Shown: positions 1 through 8,929 of the stretch, piece after piece
How positions within the stretch are numbered: the stretch's first letter is position 1
Layout of the letters: each line of letters starts with the position of its first letter
Source: Gordonia sediminis
GTDB taxonomy: Bacteria > Actinomycetota > Actinomycetes > Mycobacteriales > Mycobacteriaceae
Direction of reading: 5' to 3'
Length of the DNA: 64,000 nucleotides
Assembly: GCA_004193205.1 (NCBI GenBank)
Contig: RZUM01000017.1
Location: forward strand, 1-64,000
The notes under the pieces: model-generated
Database searches by the model: none
What the model was told of the DNA's origin: nothing
Seen by the model: only the letters and a program-made list of their open reading frames with translations
Translations under genes and position numbers: made by a program

Positions 1-2
1 GG

Positions 3-86
3 ACGGCGAACAAACACGCCCGACGCCGGGCAGAAAGGAACCGAAACCACAAGCGCAACAACGAGGGACCGCCACCGCCCTTCTGA
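3..86 (+). CDS. C-terminal tail of an unidentified protein (partial)
   Basis: An open frame enters from the left edge and ends at a TGA at 84-86. It encodes 27 residues, very rich in Arg and Asn, and finishes with a run of four prolines and a phenylalanine. Basic tails of this kind close many actinobacterial HNH/DUF222 (13E12-type) proteins, but no domain lies inside the window, so that identity is only a guess. It converges on the tautomerase gene, whose stop lies 22 bp further on. Confidence 0.35.
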   Translation, partial: TANKHARRRAERNRNHKRNNEGPPPPF

Positions 87-107
87 CCGCGCCACCAGCC
101 TTGCGAG

Positions 108-527
108 TCAGCTGGGCGCCGCGGCCCGTTCCGCGATCTCACCCGACCGCATCCCGCTCGCCGGGACACCTCCGATACCCCAGTTCTCCGGGGCCACTTC
201 GATGATCTGACCACGGACCTGTCCGCGGTCGACATCGAGCACGTCGACAATCAGATCGGTGAATGCGCGCAGCAACTCGTGGCGCTGAGCCGCCGGGCGG
301 CCGGCGAGAACGATCGCGGTGAAGTACGGAGCCACCGCCCCGCCGTCGGCGACGATCCTACCGGCCACCGCGATCGAGGCGGGGTCGTAGTGCACGACGA
401 ATGCACGGACGCGCTCGATCGGGGATTCCAGGACACGGGAGTACGCCGCGCTCGCGTCGAGGAGCAGCCTTCGCTCCTGGTCGGGTGTGGCGTATCCGGA
501 CGGAAGGTGAAAGTGGGCGATGGGCAT
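108..527 (-). CDS. 4-oxalocrotonate tautomerase-family protein
   Basis: This 139-residue protein begins Met-Pro-Ile, placing the proline nucleophile of the tautomerase superfamily at the mature N-terminus. It is about twice the 62-residue 4-OT subunit, so it belongs to the long, fused-domain branch (cis-CaaD / MSAD-like length). A likely role is keto-enol tautomerisation of a ring-cleavage product such as 2-hydroxymuconate. It is the last gene of the leftward meta-cleavage operon, 16 bp after the upstream SDR. The ATG at 525-527 was chosen because it creates the N-terminal proline; the same frame is open further upstream but there overlaps the SDR gene. The family is clear, the substrate is not. 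Confidence 0.85.
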   Translation of the reverse strand: MPIAHFHLPSGYATPDQERRLLLDASAAYSRVLESPIERVRAFVVHYDPASIAVAGRIVADGGAVAPYFTAIVLAGRPAAQRHELLRAFTDLIVDVLDVDRGQVRGQIIEVAPENWGIGGVPASGMRSGEIAERAAAPS

Positions 528-543
528 TGAGTATTCCTCTATC

Positions 544-1293
544 TCAACCGATTCCGTGCCGGGTGCCACCGTCCGCCGCGAGCACGCTCCCGTGCAGCAC
601 GGACGCCTCGGGTGCGAGCAGCATCTCGACGAGCCAACCGATCTCGTCGAGGGTGGGGAGCCGGCCCAGTGAGGTCTTCGCTCGGTACCGCTCCCAGGTC
701 TCGTCCAACGGCCGGCCCGTTTGGGCCGATTCCGTCTCGACGAACGCGCGCAACCGTGGAGTGTCGATCGGACCGGGTGCGATCGTGTGGGTGGTGACAC
801 CCCGGGGGCCATAAAGGGCGCTGATCTGGCGCATCAGGTTGAGCAGTGCGGCATTTGCAGTGCCCGGTCCGGCGTCGAGCGGACCGGGTTCCAAGCCCAG
901 CGATCCGGCGATGGCCACGAACCGCGAACCCTCGACAAGATGGTCTCGGACGGCGTGCAACAGACGGACCGGTCCGGCGACCTTGATGTTGGCCGCCGTC
1001 GCCAGGGCGGCGGGTTCGATGTTGTCCGCCGAACCCTTTACGGGCAGACCCGCCGCAAACACCGCCATCCGGACCGGGCCGTCGAGGTAGTCCCGGATCG
1101 CATCGACAGCATCGTCGCTGCCGATGTCGGCCGGACATGCGGTGATGAGTTCACTTGTCGTCGAGAGCTTCTCCAGATCTTCGGGAGATCTCCCGACGGC
1201 GACCACACGGTAGCCACGGCCGACGAGACGGTGAGTGATCACCGATCCCATAGCGCCGGTGGCACCGACCACCACGCATGTTTCCACTGTCAT
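544..1293 (-). CDS. SDR-fold protein with degenerate active site
   Basis: The product has 249 residues. It has a Rossmann fold with a GATGAMG nucleotide-binding loop (residues 10-16) and the APGPIDTP element of short-chain dehydrogenases. Aligning the APG element and the helix before it with classical SDRs puts Pro143 where the catalytic Tyr should be and Asn147 where the Lys should be; Ser131 is kept. It may therefore be catalytically altered or non-redox. It starts 12 bp after the aldehyde dehydrogenase and precedes the tautomerase, so it is part of the meta-cleavage operon. A GGGAG Shine-Dalgarno-like sequence precedes the ATG. SDR family membership is secure, activity is uncertain. Confidence 0.8.
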   Translation of the reverse strand: MTVETCVVVGATGAMGSVITHRLVGRGYRVVAVGRSPEDLEKLSTTSELITACPADIGSDDAVDAIRDYLDGPVRMAVFAAGLPVKGSADNIEPAALATAANIKVAGPVRLLHAVRDHLVEGSRFVAIAGSLGLEPGPLDAGPGTANAALLNLMRQISALYGPRGVTTHTIAPGPIDTPRLRAFVETESAQTGRPLDETWERYRAKTSLGRLPTLDEIGWLVEMLLAPEASVLHGSVLAADGGTRHGIG

Positions 1294-1305
1294 GGTCGCT
1301 CCCGT

Positions 1306-2802
1306 TCAGTGCCGGAGCCGGATGGTCACCGCACGCGGCTCGGTGAAGAAGTCGCGAGAGTACTGTCCGCCCTCACGGCCAAGGCCGCTGATGCCCTCTC
1401 CACCGAACGGCAGACGCAGATCGCGTTCGAAGAACGTGTTGATCCACACCGTGCCGGCCTTCCACCGTGCCGCCATGCGGTGGGCACGATCGAGGTTCTG
1501 GGTGAACAGCATTCCGGCGAGTCCATAGGGTGAGTCGTTGGTGATGCGGAGTGCCTCCTCCTCGGTGTCGAAACCGAGGACGGTCTCGACGGGCCCGAAG
1601 ATCTCTTCGCGCGCGGTTCGCGACTCGTTGGTGAGGCCGGCGATGACGGTGGGCGGATAGTAGAAGCCGCCGGCGTGGTCGGGATCGCTCAGTCGTTCAC
1701 CGCCGGTGATGACCTTGCCACCTTCCTCCTGCGCCAACTCCACGTAGCCGTGCACTTTGTCCAGATGGCGTTGCTCGATGAGTGGCCCCATGAAGGTGCC
1801 GGGATCCTTGGGGTCGCCGACGGTGAGCTTGCGGGCCTCGTCGGCGAATCGTTCGAGGAACTCGTCGCGGATGGAGTTCTGCACGAGCAGCCGCGAACCC
1901 GACAGGCACACCTGGCCGTTGCCGCCGAAGATCGCGCGGATCGACATGGGGACGGCGATGTCGAGGTCTGCGTCGGCGAACACGATGTTGGCCGACTTGC
2001 CGCCCATCTCCGCCGACACCGGGGTGTGGTTGGCGGCGGCGGCCTGCAGGATCTTGACACCGGTGGCGCTCGAGCCCGTGAACGTGATGCGATCCACCCG
2101 CGGGTCCGAGGTGAGCGGACCGGCGACGGCTTCACCGCCGAAGCCGTGCACGACGTTGAGCACGCCCGCCGGCAACCCGGCCTCGAGGGCGATCTCGGCG
2201 AAGCGGTTGGCGGTCAACGGCGTCTGTGGCGCCGGTTTGAGCACCGCGGTGTTGCCGAAGGCCAGCGCGGGCGCGATCTTCCACGTCGCGAGCATCAGTG
2301 GCGCGTTCCACGGGCTGATCGCCGACACCACACCGGCGGGTGGGTAGAGCACATAGGACAGCAGGTCACCGTCGGGGTAGGCCTCGTTGGCCGCCATCGC
2401 CACATAGTCGGCGAAGAACCGGAAGTTGTGTGCGACGCGCGGGATCTCGGCGTGCAGCGACTGCGTGATGGTCTTGCCGCCGTCGCGGGTTTCCATCTGC
2501 GCCAGTTCTTCCCGATGATCGTCGACAGCGTCGGCGACCGCGTGCAGGATCTTGGCGCGTTCCTTGGGTGACATCTGGGGCCACGGCCCGTCGTCGAACG
2601 CCTTGCGCGCGACGTCGATGGCCGAGGCGCCGTCGTCGGCCGTGCCGCGCGCCACGGTGGCCAGCAGAGCGCCGTCGTGCGGGTCGCGGGATTCGAAAGT
2701 GGCCCCGTCGGAGGCGGCCTTCCATTGGTCGCCGATGAGATGGCGGACCTCGATGGGCGTGCTCGTCGTCATGGTTGCTGTGTCCACATCTGTCGCGGTC
2801 AT
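1306..2802 (-). CDS. Aldehyde dehydrogenase (likely 2-hydroxymuconic semialdehyde dehydrogenase)
   Basis: A 498-residue NAD(P)-dependent aldehyde dehydrogenase. The general-base Glu sits in AEMGGK and the nucleophilic Cys in GQVCLSGSR; the NAD-binding FTGSSATG loop is also present. In this operon it most plausibly oxidises 2-hydroxymuconic semialdehyde made by the divergent extradiol dioxygenase, feeding the oxalocrotonate branch used by the tautomerase. The ATG at 2800-2802 overlaps the aldolase stop by 4 bp (ATGA), which supports this start and translational coupling. A second in-frame ATG lies at 2770-2772. Betaine- or aromatic-aldehyde specificity cannot be excluded from sequence. Confidence 0.85.
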   Translation of the reverse strand: MTATDVDTATMTTSTPIEVRHLIGDQWKAASDGATFESRDPHDGALLATVARGTADDGASAIDVARKAFDDGPWPQMSPKERAKILHAVADAVDDHREELAQMETRDGGKTITQSLHAEIPRVAHNFRFFADYVAMAANEAYPDGDLLSYVLYPPAGVVSAISPWNAPLMLATWKIAPALAFGNTAVLKPAPQTPLTANRFAEIALEAGLPAGVLNVVHGFGGEAVAGPLTSDPRVDRITFTGSSATGVKILQAAAANHTPVSAEMGGKSANIVFADADLDIAVPMSIRAIFGGNGQVCLSGSRLLVQNSIRDEFLERFADEARKLTVGDPKDPGTFMGPLIEQRHLDKVHGYVELAQEEGGKVITGGERLSDPDHAGGFYYPPTVIAGLTNESRTAREEIFGPVETVLGFDTEEEALRITNDSPYGLAGMLFTQNLDRAHRMAARWKAGTVWINTFFERDLRLPFGGEGISGLGREGGQYSRDFFTEPRAVTIRLRH

Positions 2803-3869
2803 ACCGACGCCACCGCCGGCGTCTCGTAGGTGCGGCCGGCGAGTTCGGACGCGACGTCGATGATCATGTCCTCCTGCCCACCGATCACACCACGGCGGCC
2901 GAGTTCGAGGAGGATTTCCCGGGTCGAGATCCCGAACTTCTTCGCTGCGCGCTTGGTCGGGTGGAAGAAGGTCGAGTAGACGCCCGCATAGCCGAGCACG
3001 AGCGCGGTCTCGTCGACGATCTGCGGTTCCTTCATCAGCGGGGCCACCACGTGCTCGGCGGTGTCGATCAGCGGGAACAGGTCCACCCCGGTGTCCCAGC
3101 CGGCCCGTTCGAAGGCGGCCGCGAGGACCTCGGTCTGCGCGTTGCCGGCGCTCGCGCCGAGCCCACGCAGTGAACCGTCGATGAAGGTGGCGCCGTTCTC
3201 GGCGGCCGTCAATGCGTTGGCGACACCTACCCCGAGGTTGTTGTGGGCGTGGAAGCCGATGTCGGCGCCGATCGCGGAACGCAGCGCGGCGACCCGGGCG
3301 CCGGCCTGCTGCGGCACCATGGCGCCCGCCGAGTCGACGACATAGACGACGTCGGCCCCATAGGAGTCGAGTTTCGCCGCCTGTTCGGCGAGTGGTTCGG
3401 GTTCGAGCTTGTGGCTCATCATCAGGAAGGTCATGACGGTGAGGCCCTTGTCCTTGGCCCATTCGACGGGCTGCTGGGCGCAGTCGGCCTCGGTGCAGTG
3501 CACCGCGACGCGCACGGTCGTGATGCCCGCGTCGATCGCACCCTGCAGTTCGTTCAGAGTGGCGATACCGGGGACGTAAAGCGCTGCGATGTCGGCATTC
3601 TCGACCGCGCCGACCGCGGCCCGCACGTATTCGGGGTCGGTGGCAGCGGCGAAGCCGTACTGGATCGACGACGCCCCGAGCCCGATACCGTGGGCGACCT
3701 CGATCGTCGGGATACCCGCGCGATCGAGGCCGGCGGCGATGGCCGCGACGTTCTCGGTGGTGAACTGATGCGACACACTCGACATGCCGTCGCGCAGGGT
3801 GGTGTCGACGAGCGTGACCTTGCGGTCCGGGTTCGGCGCGGAGGTGCCGTTGGTGTGGGTGGCGCTCAC
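2799..3869 (-). CDS. 4-hydroxy-2-oxovalerate aldolase
   Basis: A 356-residue class II pyruvate aldolase of the MhpE/BphI/HsaF family, which splits 4-hydroxy-2-oxoacids into pyruvate and an aldehyde. The DTTLRDG motif near residue 23 and the HAHNN metal-binding motif (FHAHNNLG) are intact. The start is a GTG (3867-3869) overlapping the stop of the acetaldehyde dehydrogenase gene by 4 bp. That matches the known partnership in which the two proteins form a complex channelling the aldehyde. The stop overlaps the next aldehyde dehydrogenase gene, also by 4 bp. Length is close to family size (about 340-350) with a slightly longer N-terminus. Confidence 0.95.
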   Translation of the reverse strand: MSATHTNGTSAPNPDRKVTLVDTTLRDGMSSVSHQFTTENVAAIAAGLDRAGIPTIEVAHGIGLGASSIQYGFAAATDPEYVRAAVGAVENADIAALYVPGIATLNELQGAIDAGITTVRVAVHCTEADCAQQPVEWAKDKGLTVMTFLMMSHKLEPEPLAEQAAKLDSYGADVVYVVDSAGAMVPQQAGARVAALRSAIGADIGFHAHNNLGVGVANALTAAENGATFIDGSLRGLGASAGNAQTEVLAAAFERAGWDTGVDLFPLIDTAEHVVAPLMKEPQIVDETALVLGYAGVYSTFFHPTKRAAKKFGISTREILLELGRRGVIGGQEDMIIDVASELAGRTYETPAVASV

Positions 3870-4744
3870 TGTGCTGCTCCTGTCACGAGGTTCTGCTGGG
3901 CCATCACGTCGGCGACTCGTACGGCGGCGGCGGTGATGATGTCGAGGTTGCCCGCGTAGGTGGGCAGGAAGTCGCCGGCACCGACGACCTCGAGCATGAC
4001 GGTCACGAGGTCTCCCTCGACGTCGACGAGCTTCAGCGTGTAGCCGGGGACGTACTCGGCCACCTTGGCGACCATGTCGATGACCGCGCGCTCGATGGCA
4101 GCGGCATCGGGGTTGCGAACCTTGGCGTACACGGTGTCGCGCATGTTCATCGGCGGTTCGGCGGGGTTGATGACGGAGATCGCTTTGGCCCGATCGGCCC
4201 CGGCCACCTGCGCCAGAGCACGGCTCGTCTTCTCACTGAACTCACTGAGATTCTGCCGGGTGCCCGGGCCTGCGCTCTTGGAGGCGATCGCGGCGACGAT
4301 CTCGCCGTACGAGGCGTCGGCGACCTCGTTGATCGCGTACAGGATCGGAATCGTGGCCTGCCCGGCACAGCTCACCATGTTCACATTCGGTGCGCGCAGG
4401 TGCTCCTCGAGATTGACGGCCGGGACGACGTAGGGTCCCACCGATGCCGGTGTGAGGTCGATGGCGGTGATGCCGGCCTCGGCGTAGCGCGGCGCGGCCG
4501 CGGCGTGAATCTTCGCCGACGTTGCCTCGAATATCAGATCCGGCAGATCCGGTTGTGCAAGAAGCCAATCCACACCCTTGGCCGAGGTTGCCAGCCCCGA
4601 CTGCCGGGCACGCTGCAGGCCTTCGCTCTCCGGGTCGATACCGATCATGTACACCGGGTCGACATGCTCGGATCGCAGCAGCTTGTACAGCAGGTCTGTC
4701 CCGATGTTGCCCGATCCGACTATGGCGGCGGTCAACCGACTCAT
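3866..4744 (-). CDS. Acetaldehyde dehydrogenase (acylating)
   Basis: A 292-residue acylating aldehyde dehydrogenase (MhpF/BphJ/HsaG type). It converts the acetaldehyde or propanal released by the partner aldolase to acyl-CoA. The N-terminal NAD-binding motif is GSGNIG and the catalytic Cys lies in the conserved [11 protein letters not shown] segment. The ATG at 4742-4744 follows an AAGGAG ribosome-binding site at good distance; upstream in-frame codons lack one. It is the first gene of the leftward operon and diverges from the extradiol dioxygenase gene across about 225 bp that must hold both promoters. Confidence 0.95.
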   Translation of the reverse strand: MSRLTAAIVGSGNIGTDLLYKLLRSEHVDPVYMIGIDPESEGLQRARQSGLATSAKGVDWLLAQPDLPDLIFEATSAKIHAAAAPRYAEAGITAIDLTPASVGPYVVPAVNLEEHLRAPNVNMVSCAGQATIPILYAINEVADASYGEIVAAIASKSAGPGTRQNLSEFSEKTSRALAQVAGADRAKAISVINPAEPPMNMRDTVYAKVRNPDAAAIERAVIDMVAKVAEYVPGYTLKLVDVEGDLVTVMLEVVGAGDFLPTYAGNLDIITAAAVRVADVMAQQNLVTGAAQ

Positions 4745-4968
4745 CTCGTTCTCCTTTATTCGCTGACGCGTTGGAACCGACCGTAGGTACTTCGTCCCCG
4801 GTGCCGGGTCGGTGCACGGTGTGCCCGGATCGAAGGAACCGATCTGACCGAGTTGTTCAGCAATGCCGAACATGGGTGACTGGGGTCACAGGCGGCAGCC
4901 ATGCTCGAGTCACCACAGATGGAAGGCACCATCGACCCGGTGCCGAACGATTCACCACAGGAGAACCG

Positions 4969-6039
4969 ATGAGCGAGAACCTTGACCGCTTCGAGATCGC
5001 GCACCTGGCGCGGGTCGAACTGTTCAGCCCGAAGCCGCAGGAGACCCTGGACTTCTTCACGAAGTTCCTCGGGATGTATGTGACACAGCGCGAGGGACAG
5101 TCGGTGTACCTGCGGGGCTACGAGGACCCGTACCCGTGGAGCCTCAAGATCACCGAGTCCGATCAGCCGGGAATGGGACACGCGGCGCTGCGGACCAGTT
5201 CGCCCGAGGCGCTCGAGCGTCGTGCCCGGTCACTCAAGGACGCGAACGTCGACGGCACCTGGACCGAGGATCAGTTCGGTTACGGCAAGACCTACGAGTA
5301 CCAGACCCCCGACAGCCACAACATCTCGCTGTTGTGGGAGGCGGAGAAGTACGTGGCTCCGCCGGAGCTGCAGTCGAAGATCCTTAGCCGGCCGTCGAAG
5401 AAGCCGCTGCAGGGCATTCCGGTCAAGCGCATCGACCACCTCAACCTGATGGCCTCCGACGTCACGGCGGTGAAGAACTCGTTCGAGCGGCACCTCGGCT
5501 TCCGCACCACCGAGCGGGTCGTCGACGGTGAGGTCGAGATCGGCGCGTGGATGAGTTCGAACATCCTGGGCCACGAGGTCGCCTGCATGCGCGACATGAC
5601 CGGTCCGGGCGGACGCCTGCACCACGTCGCGTTCTACTACGGCACCGGCCAGCACAACATCGACGCCGCGGAAATGTTCCGCGACTACGACATCCAGATC
5701 GAAGCCGGCCCCGACCGGCACGGGATCACGCAGGGTCAGTTCCTGTACGTGTTCGAGCCGGGTGGCAACCGGATCGAACTGTTCGGTGAACCCGGCGTCC
5801 TGCACCTCGATCCGGACGCCGAGACACAGACCTGGCAGATGTCGGACATCGACACCGGCCTGGCGATCGGAGGGGCGAAGCTGCCCTGGGAGACCTACTT
5901 CACCTACGGCACCCCCAGCCCACTCGCACTGGACCGGCACATCGAGGAATACGCCCACTTCGGTCCGGGAGCGGCTCCGGCCCCTGAAGCGGCGGCAGCG
6001 GAAGAACCCACCCCCGTCGGCGCGGGCGCACCCGCCTGA
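4969..6039 (+). CDS. Type I extradiol dioxygenase (catechol 2,3-dioxygenase-like)
   Basis: A 356-residue two-module vicinal-oxygen-chelate dioxygenase. Fe(II) ligands are visible as His157 (RIDHLNL), a His in LHHVAF (218/219) and Glu270 (NRIELF), with the conserved Tyr260 and Pro264 in YVFEPGGNRIE. It should cleave a catechol meta to the hydroxyls. The C-terminal 45 residues form an Ala/Pro/Glu-rich tail outside the fold. An ACAGGAG site precedes the ATG. It diverges from the aldolase/dehydrogenase operon that would process its product and is followed by a strong terminator hairpin. Substrate (catechol, alkylcatechol or larger) cannot be fixed from sequence. Confidence 0.92.
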   Translation: MSENLDRFEIAHLARVELFSPKPQETLDFFTKFLGMYVTQREGQSVYLRGYEDPYPWSLKITESDQPGMGHAALRTSSPEALERRARSLKDANVDGTWTEDQFGYGKTYEYQTPDSHNISLLWEAEKYVAPPELQSKILSRPSKKPLQGIPVKRIDHLNLMASDVTAVKNSFERHLGFRTTERVVDGEVEIGAWMSSNILGHEVACMRDMTGPGGRLHHVAFYYGTGQHNIDAAEMFRDYDIQIEAGPDRHGITQGQFLYVFEPGGNRIELFGEPGVLHLDPDAETQTWQMSDIDTGLAIGGAKLPWETYFTYGTPSPLALDRHIEEYAHFGPGAAPAPEAAAAEEPTPVGAGAPA

Positions 6040-6056
6040 CGCCGAGTCTCTCCCCT

Positions 6057-6094
6057 GGCGCACCACCGTTGGCATCCGGCCACGGTGGTGCGCC
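6057..6094 (+). terminator. Hairpin terminator after the extradiol dioxygenase
   Basis: Perfect 13-bp inverted repeat: GGCGCACCACCGT at 6057-6069 pairs with 6082-6094 across a 12-nt loop, starting 17 bp after the dioxygenase stop. There is no U-tract, as is common for high-GC actinobacterial terminators. Confidence 0.75.
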
Positions 6095-6357
6095 GTTACG
6101 TCAGGCAAGAACATCCGCGCCGACCGTGAGCACCGTACGTCCATCGTGCATCCAATCCCATTGACCTCGTCGCGAATTCCGCCGGCTGTGCAAACCAGAG
6201 GAGTGGGCGTCAGTCCTCTTCGACGATCACCGCCGCGTCGTCATCGCCCGGCAGGCACTATCGCGGGGAATCGCCTCACTACCCGCGACTTAGGTCTCTA
6301 GCACGCCTGCTGCTGACGTGGAAGGGTCAGCAGTACCAGCGGAAAGGAGCGTCAGAG
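6095..6357. other. Intergenic stretch without a recognised gene
   Basis: Together with the terminator this gene-free stretch covers 6040-6357. No convincing reading frame on either strand was found. A small inverted repeat (CTGCTGAC at 6310-6317 with GTCAGCAG at 6326-6333) precedes the AAAGGAG ribosome-binding site of the GerW-like gene and may form a leader hairpin. The promoter of that gene should lie here, but no clear -35/-10 pair stands out. Confidence 0.4.
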
Positions 6358-6699
6358 ATGAACGTCGAAGAGTTGTACGCCGCCGCCAAGGACACGATGA
6401 CGGTGAAACGGGTGTACGCCGAGCCGATAGAGCGCGACGGCCTGACCCTCATCCCGGCCGCGGCCGTCGCCGGTGGCGCGGGGAGCGGCAGCGGGCACGA
6501 CAAGGACGGCGGTGAAGGTTCCGGCGGCGGATTCGGCACCGGCGCCAAACCGGTCGGCATGTACATCATCAAGGACGGTCGGGTTCGCTGGCAGCCGGCG
6601 GTGGATGCCAACAGGGTGATCACCGTCGCGGGCGTCATCGTCGTCACCGCACTGATTGTCGGCGCCCGGTTGGCCCGACTGATCCGCGACTCCGGATAG
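6358..6699 (+). CDS. GerW (YtfJ)-family small membrane protein
   Basis: A 113-residue protein. The N-terminal part (VEELYAAAKDTM, then a GLTLIPAAAVAGGAGSGSG stretch) matches the GerW/YtfJ fold. A Gly-rich linker and a short strand around MYIIKDGRVRW follow, then one C-terminal transmembrane helix (about residues 82-102) with a basic end. In Firmicutes GerW affects spore germination; in non-sporulating actinobacteria the role is unknown. A strong AAAGGAG sequence precedes the ATG. It stands alone between the dioxygenase terminator and the convergent hydrolase gene. Confidence 0.8.
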   Translation: MNVEELYAAAKDTMTVKRVYAEPIERDGLTLIPAAAVAGGAGSGSGHDKDGGEGSGGGFGTGAKPVGMYIIKDGRVRWQPAVDANRVITVAGVIVVTALIVGARLARLIRDSG

Positions 6700-6762
6700 C
6701 GACACCACACCTGTACCTGCACGATCGAGGTCGTGGCGCGCACGATGGACGCCGGAAGCCGG

Positions 6763-7995
6763 TCAATAGCGCTCGGCGAGCCACCCGTCGATCTCGGCGG
6801 CGGCCAGGCTAGCGCCGGTGGGCGCGCCCTTGCGGATCGGTCCGCCGAAGTGTGTTCCGGCAACCCGTGCCCGCGTGACATCCGAAGCGCCGAGTGCCTC
6901 CGTCATGACGTCGGCGTCGCGCGGGAAGCACGCCTGGTCCCCGGTGAGTTCGATGAACAACGACGGTGCACGCACCCCGGGGGCGCACCGTAGGAAGTCC
7001 GCGTTGGTGCTCAGCCCGGACCACGTCGAGAGCCAGGCGTCCGGAGTGGCGAACCGCCCGAACCCGACGAGACCATAGTTCGTGAGGTCGGGCCGCCGAC
7101 CGAACAGGGAACCGTAGGGCCGTTCGTTGGGGTCCAACGAGAGGTCGGTGAACCGGAGGTCGGCGTCGGTGCGGTACACGGTCAGTACGCGCGGAGCGAG
7201 CACGGCACGACGGTCGGCGGGATCCGCCGATGCTGCGAAACGCTTACGGGCCGTCGCCGCCTCGGCGACCCGTTCGCGGGCGATCGCGTCGAGGCGTTCG
7301 ACGCGGGCCCGCTGCGCCGCACGGTACCGATCGACGAATTCATCAGTATACGAAGATGATTCCGGCGGGTCGGAGAATCCGTTCGCCGGGTCGAACGCGT
7401 TCACAACCGGGTCCACCGACAGCGGGTCGGACTCGTCGACCACCGACGGATCGATCAGGCGCAGCAGCAGCGCGCCTTGGCCGGGGTGCGGGGCGAGGAA
7501 GATCGCCCCGTCGGGCACCGGCATATCCGTACCGGCCAGGTCCACCGGCCGGCCGGCGGGTGTCGTCGTGAGACGTTCCGACGGTGCCAGTCCCGCCTGC
7601 TGGTGGTAGAAGGCGAATAACGTGCCGCCCCCGGAATGTCCCAGGGTGATCACATTTGCGAATCCCTTCTCGCGCAGGAAGACCTGGCCGGCAGCGACGT
7701 CGAGCAGGGCCTGTTCGTGGACGAGTGCCAGGTCGTTGTTCGGCGACCGACTCCCCTGCGTCCACACCGCGCATCCACGGGCGAGCAACTCTGGGACCAG
7801 TGCGTGGTGTGTCACGTCCTGCTTGGGATGCATGATCGCGACGACGGTCCGCGCATCCGGCACGGTGCGCAACACTCCGGAGACCTTCGCCCCGTCGGAG
7901 GTGGCCAATTCATGGACCGACGTGACCGTCGATGACGGCGCCGCAGCGGCCTCGATGTAACGCCCGGCCCCCAGCCGGGTCACACCCGCGGTCAC
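6763..7995 (-). CDS. Alpha/beta hydrolase
   Basis: A 410-residue alpha/beta-fold hydrolase with the nucleophile elbow GHSGGG and an upstream region (VVAIMHPKQD) that could supply the oxyanion hole. A C-terminal HFGG segment may carry the catalytic His. The middle has a long Arg/Ala-rich helical insertion resembling a lid. The start is the GTG at 7993-7995, which overlaps the stop of the 81-residue gene by 4 bp (GTGA); further upstream the frame runs into that gene. It is the last of four coupled leftward genes headed by maleate isomerase, so it may hydrolyse a ring-cleavage product or CoA/ester intermediate. That role is inferred from context only. Confidence 0.8.
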   Translation of the reverse strand: MTAGVTRLGAGRYIEAAAAPSSTVTSVHELATSDGAKVSGVLRTVPDARTVVAIMHPKQDVTHHALVPELLARGCAVWTQGSRSPNNDLALVHEQALLDVAAGQVFLREKGFANVITLGHSGGGTLFAFYHQQAGLAPSERLTTTPAGRPVDLAGTDMPVPDGAIFLAPHPGQGALLLRLIDPSVVDESDPLSVDPVVNAFDPANGFSDPPESSSYTDEFVDRYRAAQRARVERLDAIARERVAEAATARKRFAASADPADRRAVLAPRVLTVYRTDADLRFTDLSLDPNERPYGSLFGRRPDLTNYGLVGFGRFATPDAWLSTWSGLSTNADFLRCAPGVRAPSLFIELTGDQACFPRDADVMTEALGASDVTRARVAGTHFGGPIRKGAPTGASLAAAEIDGWLAERY

Positions 7996-8237
7996 CGGGT
8001 CTCGATTCGCAGCGCGTCTTTGTCCCACTGGGTGATCCGGGAGCCCTGCAACCCGGCGATGCTGCTGTACCACACCGCATGTCGTACGCCGGTCGCGCGC
8101 CGGTCGATGACGATCGGGAGATCTGAGGTCAGCCGGTAGTACGGGCCGACGCGGTCGATGCTCACCGCCGGGTCGTCGTCGGCCACCGCTGCGATCGTGG
8201 TGTTCTCCGGGACGTCGAGGATGAATACAGTGGTCAT
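7992..8237 (-). CDS. Small protein of unknown function (81 aa)
   Basis: I do not recognise this family. The 81-residue product begins MTTVFILDVPENTTIAA, has no signal peptide or membrane helix, and ends in basic and acidic residues. Its start overlaps the VOC gene's stop by 4 bp (ATGA), and its stop overlaps the hydrolase GTG start by 4 bp, so it is translated as part of the chain. That tight packing makes it a real gene and suggests a subunit or accessory role for the VOC protein or hydrolase. Confidence 0.75.
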   Translation of the reverse strand: MTTVFILDVPENTTIAAVADDDPAVSIDRVGPYYRLTSDLPIVIDRRATGVRHAVWYSSIAGLQGSRITQWDKDALRIETR

Positions 8238-8884
8238 CGCGCGATCACCTCCGCATCGGTCCGCGTGGCGTGCTGCCAGTCGGCGGCCCGTTCGACGATG
8301 AGTTCGGCCTTGCGCGCCAGGAGCGCGTCCATGCTGGGCGCGGGCCCGTCGACCACGTCGAGCAGGGCGTCGATGGTCAGATTGGCGTCGAGGTCCTCCT
8401 GCGGCGTGACCGGCCGCAGAGCTCGGGTGATCTCGATCATGTAGCCGTTCGGGTCGTGGGTGTAGATCGACTCGATGGTCTCGTGCTGGATCTGCATCTC
8501 CACCGGCCACTCGCTGCCGTCGAGCCGGCGCCGGTACTCCATCAGTTCGTCCTCGCCGTCGACGTGGATGGCGAGGTGACGGGACCGGATGAAGAAGATC
8601 GGAACATCCTCGGCGAAACGCGAATACGAATCTCCCTGCGGGCCGCCGTCGTCGAAGGGTTCGAGCCCGAAGTAGTAGAAGAACGCGAGCCGGTCTCCGT
8701 TGCCAATGTCGAAGAAGAAGTGGATGAAGTCGGGGTGGCGCTCCGGTCCCCAGCCGGCCGCGCAGATCGAGTGCACGACCGGGAAGCCGAGGACGTCACG
8801 GTAGAACCGGACGGTGCCCGCCGGGTCGAATGTCGGGTAGGCGACGTGGTCGACGCCGCGCGCGATATGCGGTAGATCGCTCAT
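8234..8884 (-). CDS. VOC-superfamily (glyoxalase/dioxygenase) protein
   Basis: A 216-residue vicinal-oxygen-chelate protein. Possible metal ligands are His13 (GVDHVAYPT), the His in SRHLAIHV and a Glu near the end of the fold (GYMIEITRAL), the His/His/Glu pattern of Fe(II) extradiol enzymes. The C-terminal 60 residues are a helical extension. It is the second gene of the leftward operon after maleate isomerase. Here it is the best candidate for ring cleavage of the hydroxylated product of the SdgC-like enzyme, but lyase or isomerase activity is equally possible for the fold. Confidence 0.8.
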   Translation of the reverse strand: MSDLPHIARGVDHVAYPTFDPAGTVRFYRDVLGFPVVHSICAAGWGPERHPDFIHFFFDIGNGDRLAFFYYFGLEPFDDGGPQGDSYSRFAEDVPIFFIRSRHLAIHVDGEDELMEYRRRLDGSEWPVEMQIQHETIESIYTHDPNGYMIEITRALRPVTPQEDLDANLTIDALLDVVDGPAPSMDALLARKAELIVERAADWQHATRTDAEVIAR

Positions 8885-8929
8885 GGTGGTTGCCTCCGTG
8901 GCTGTGATGTGAGGACGACGGTGTCCGAT

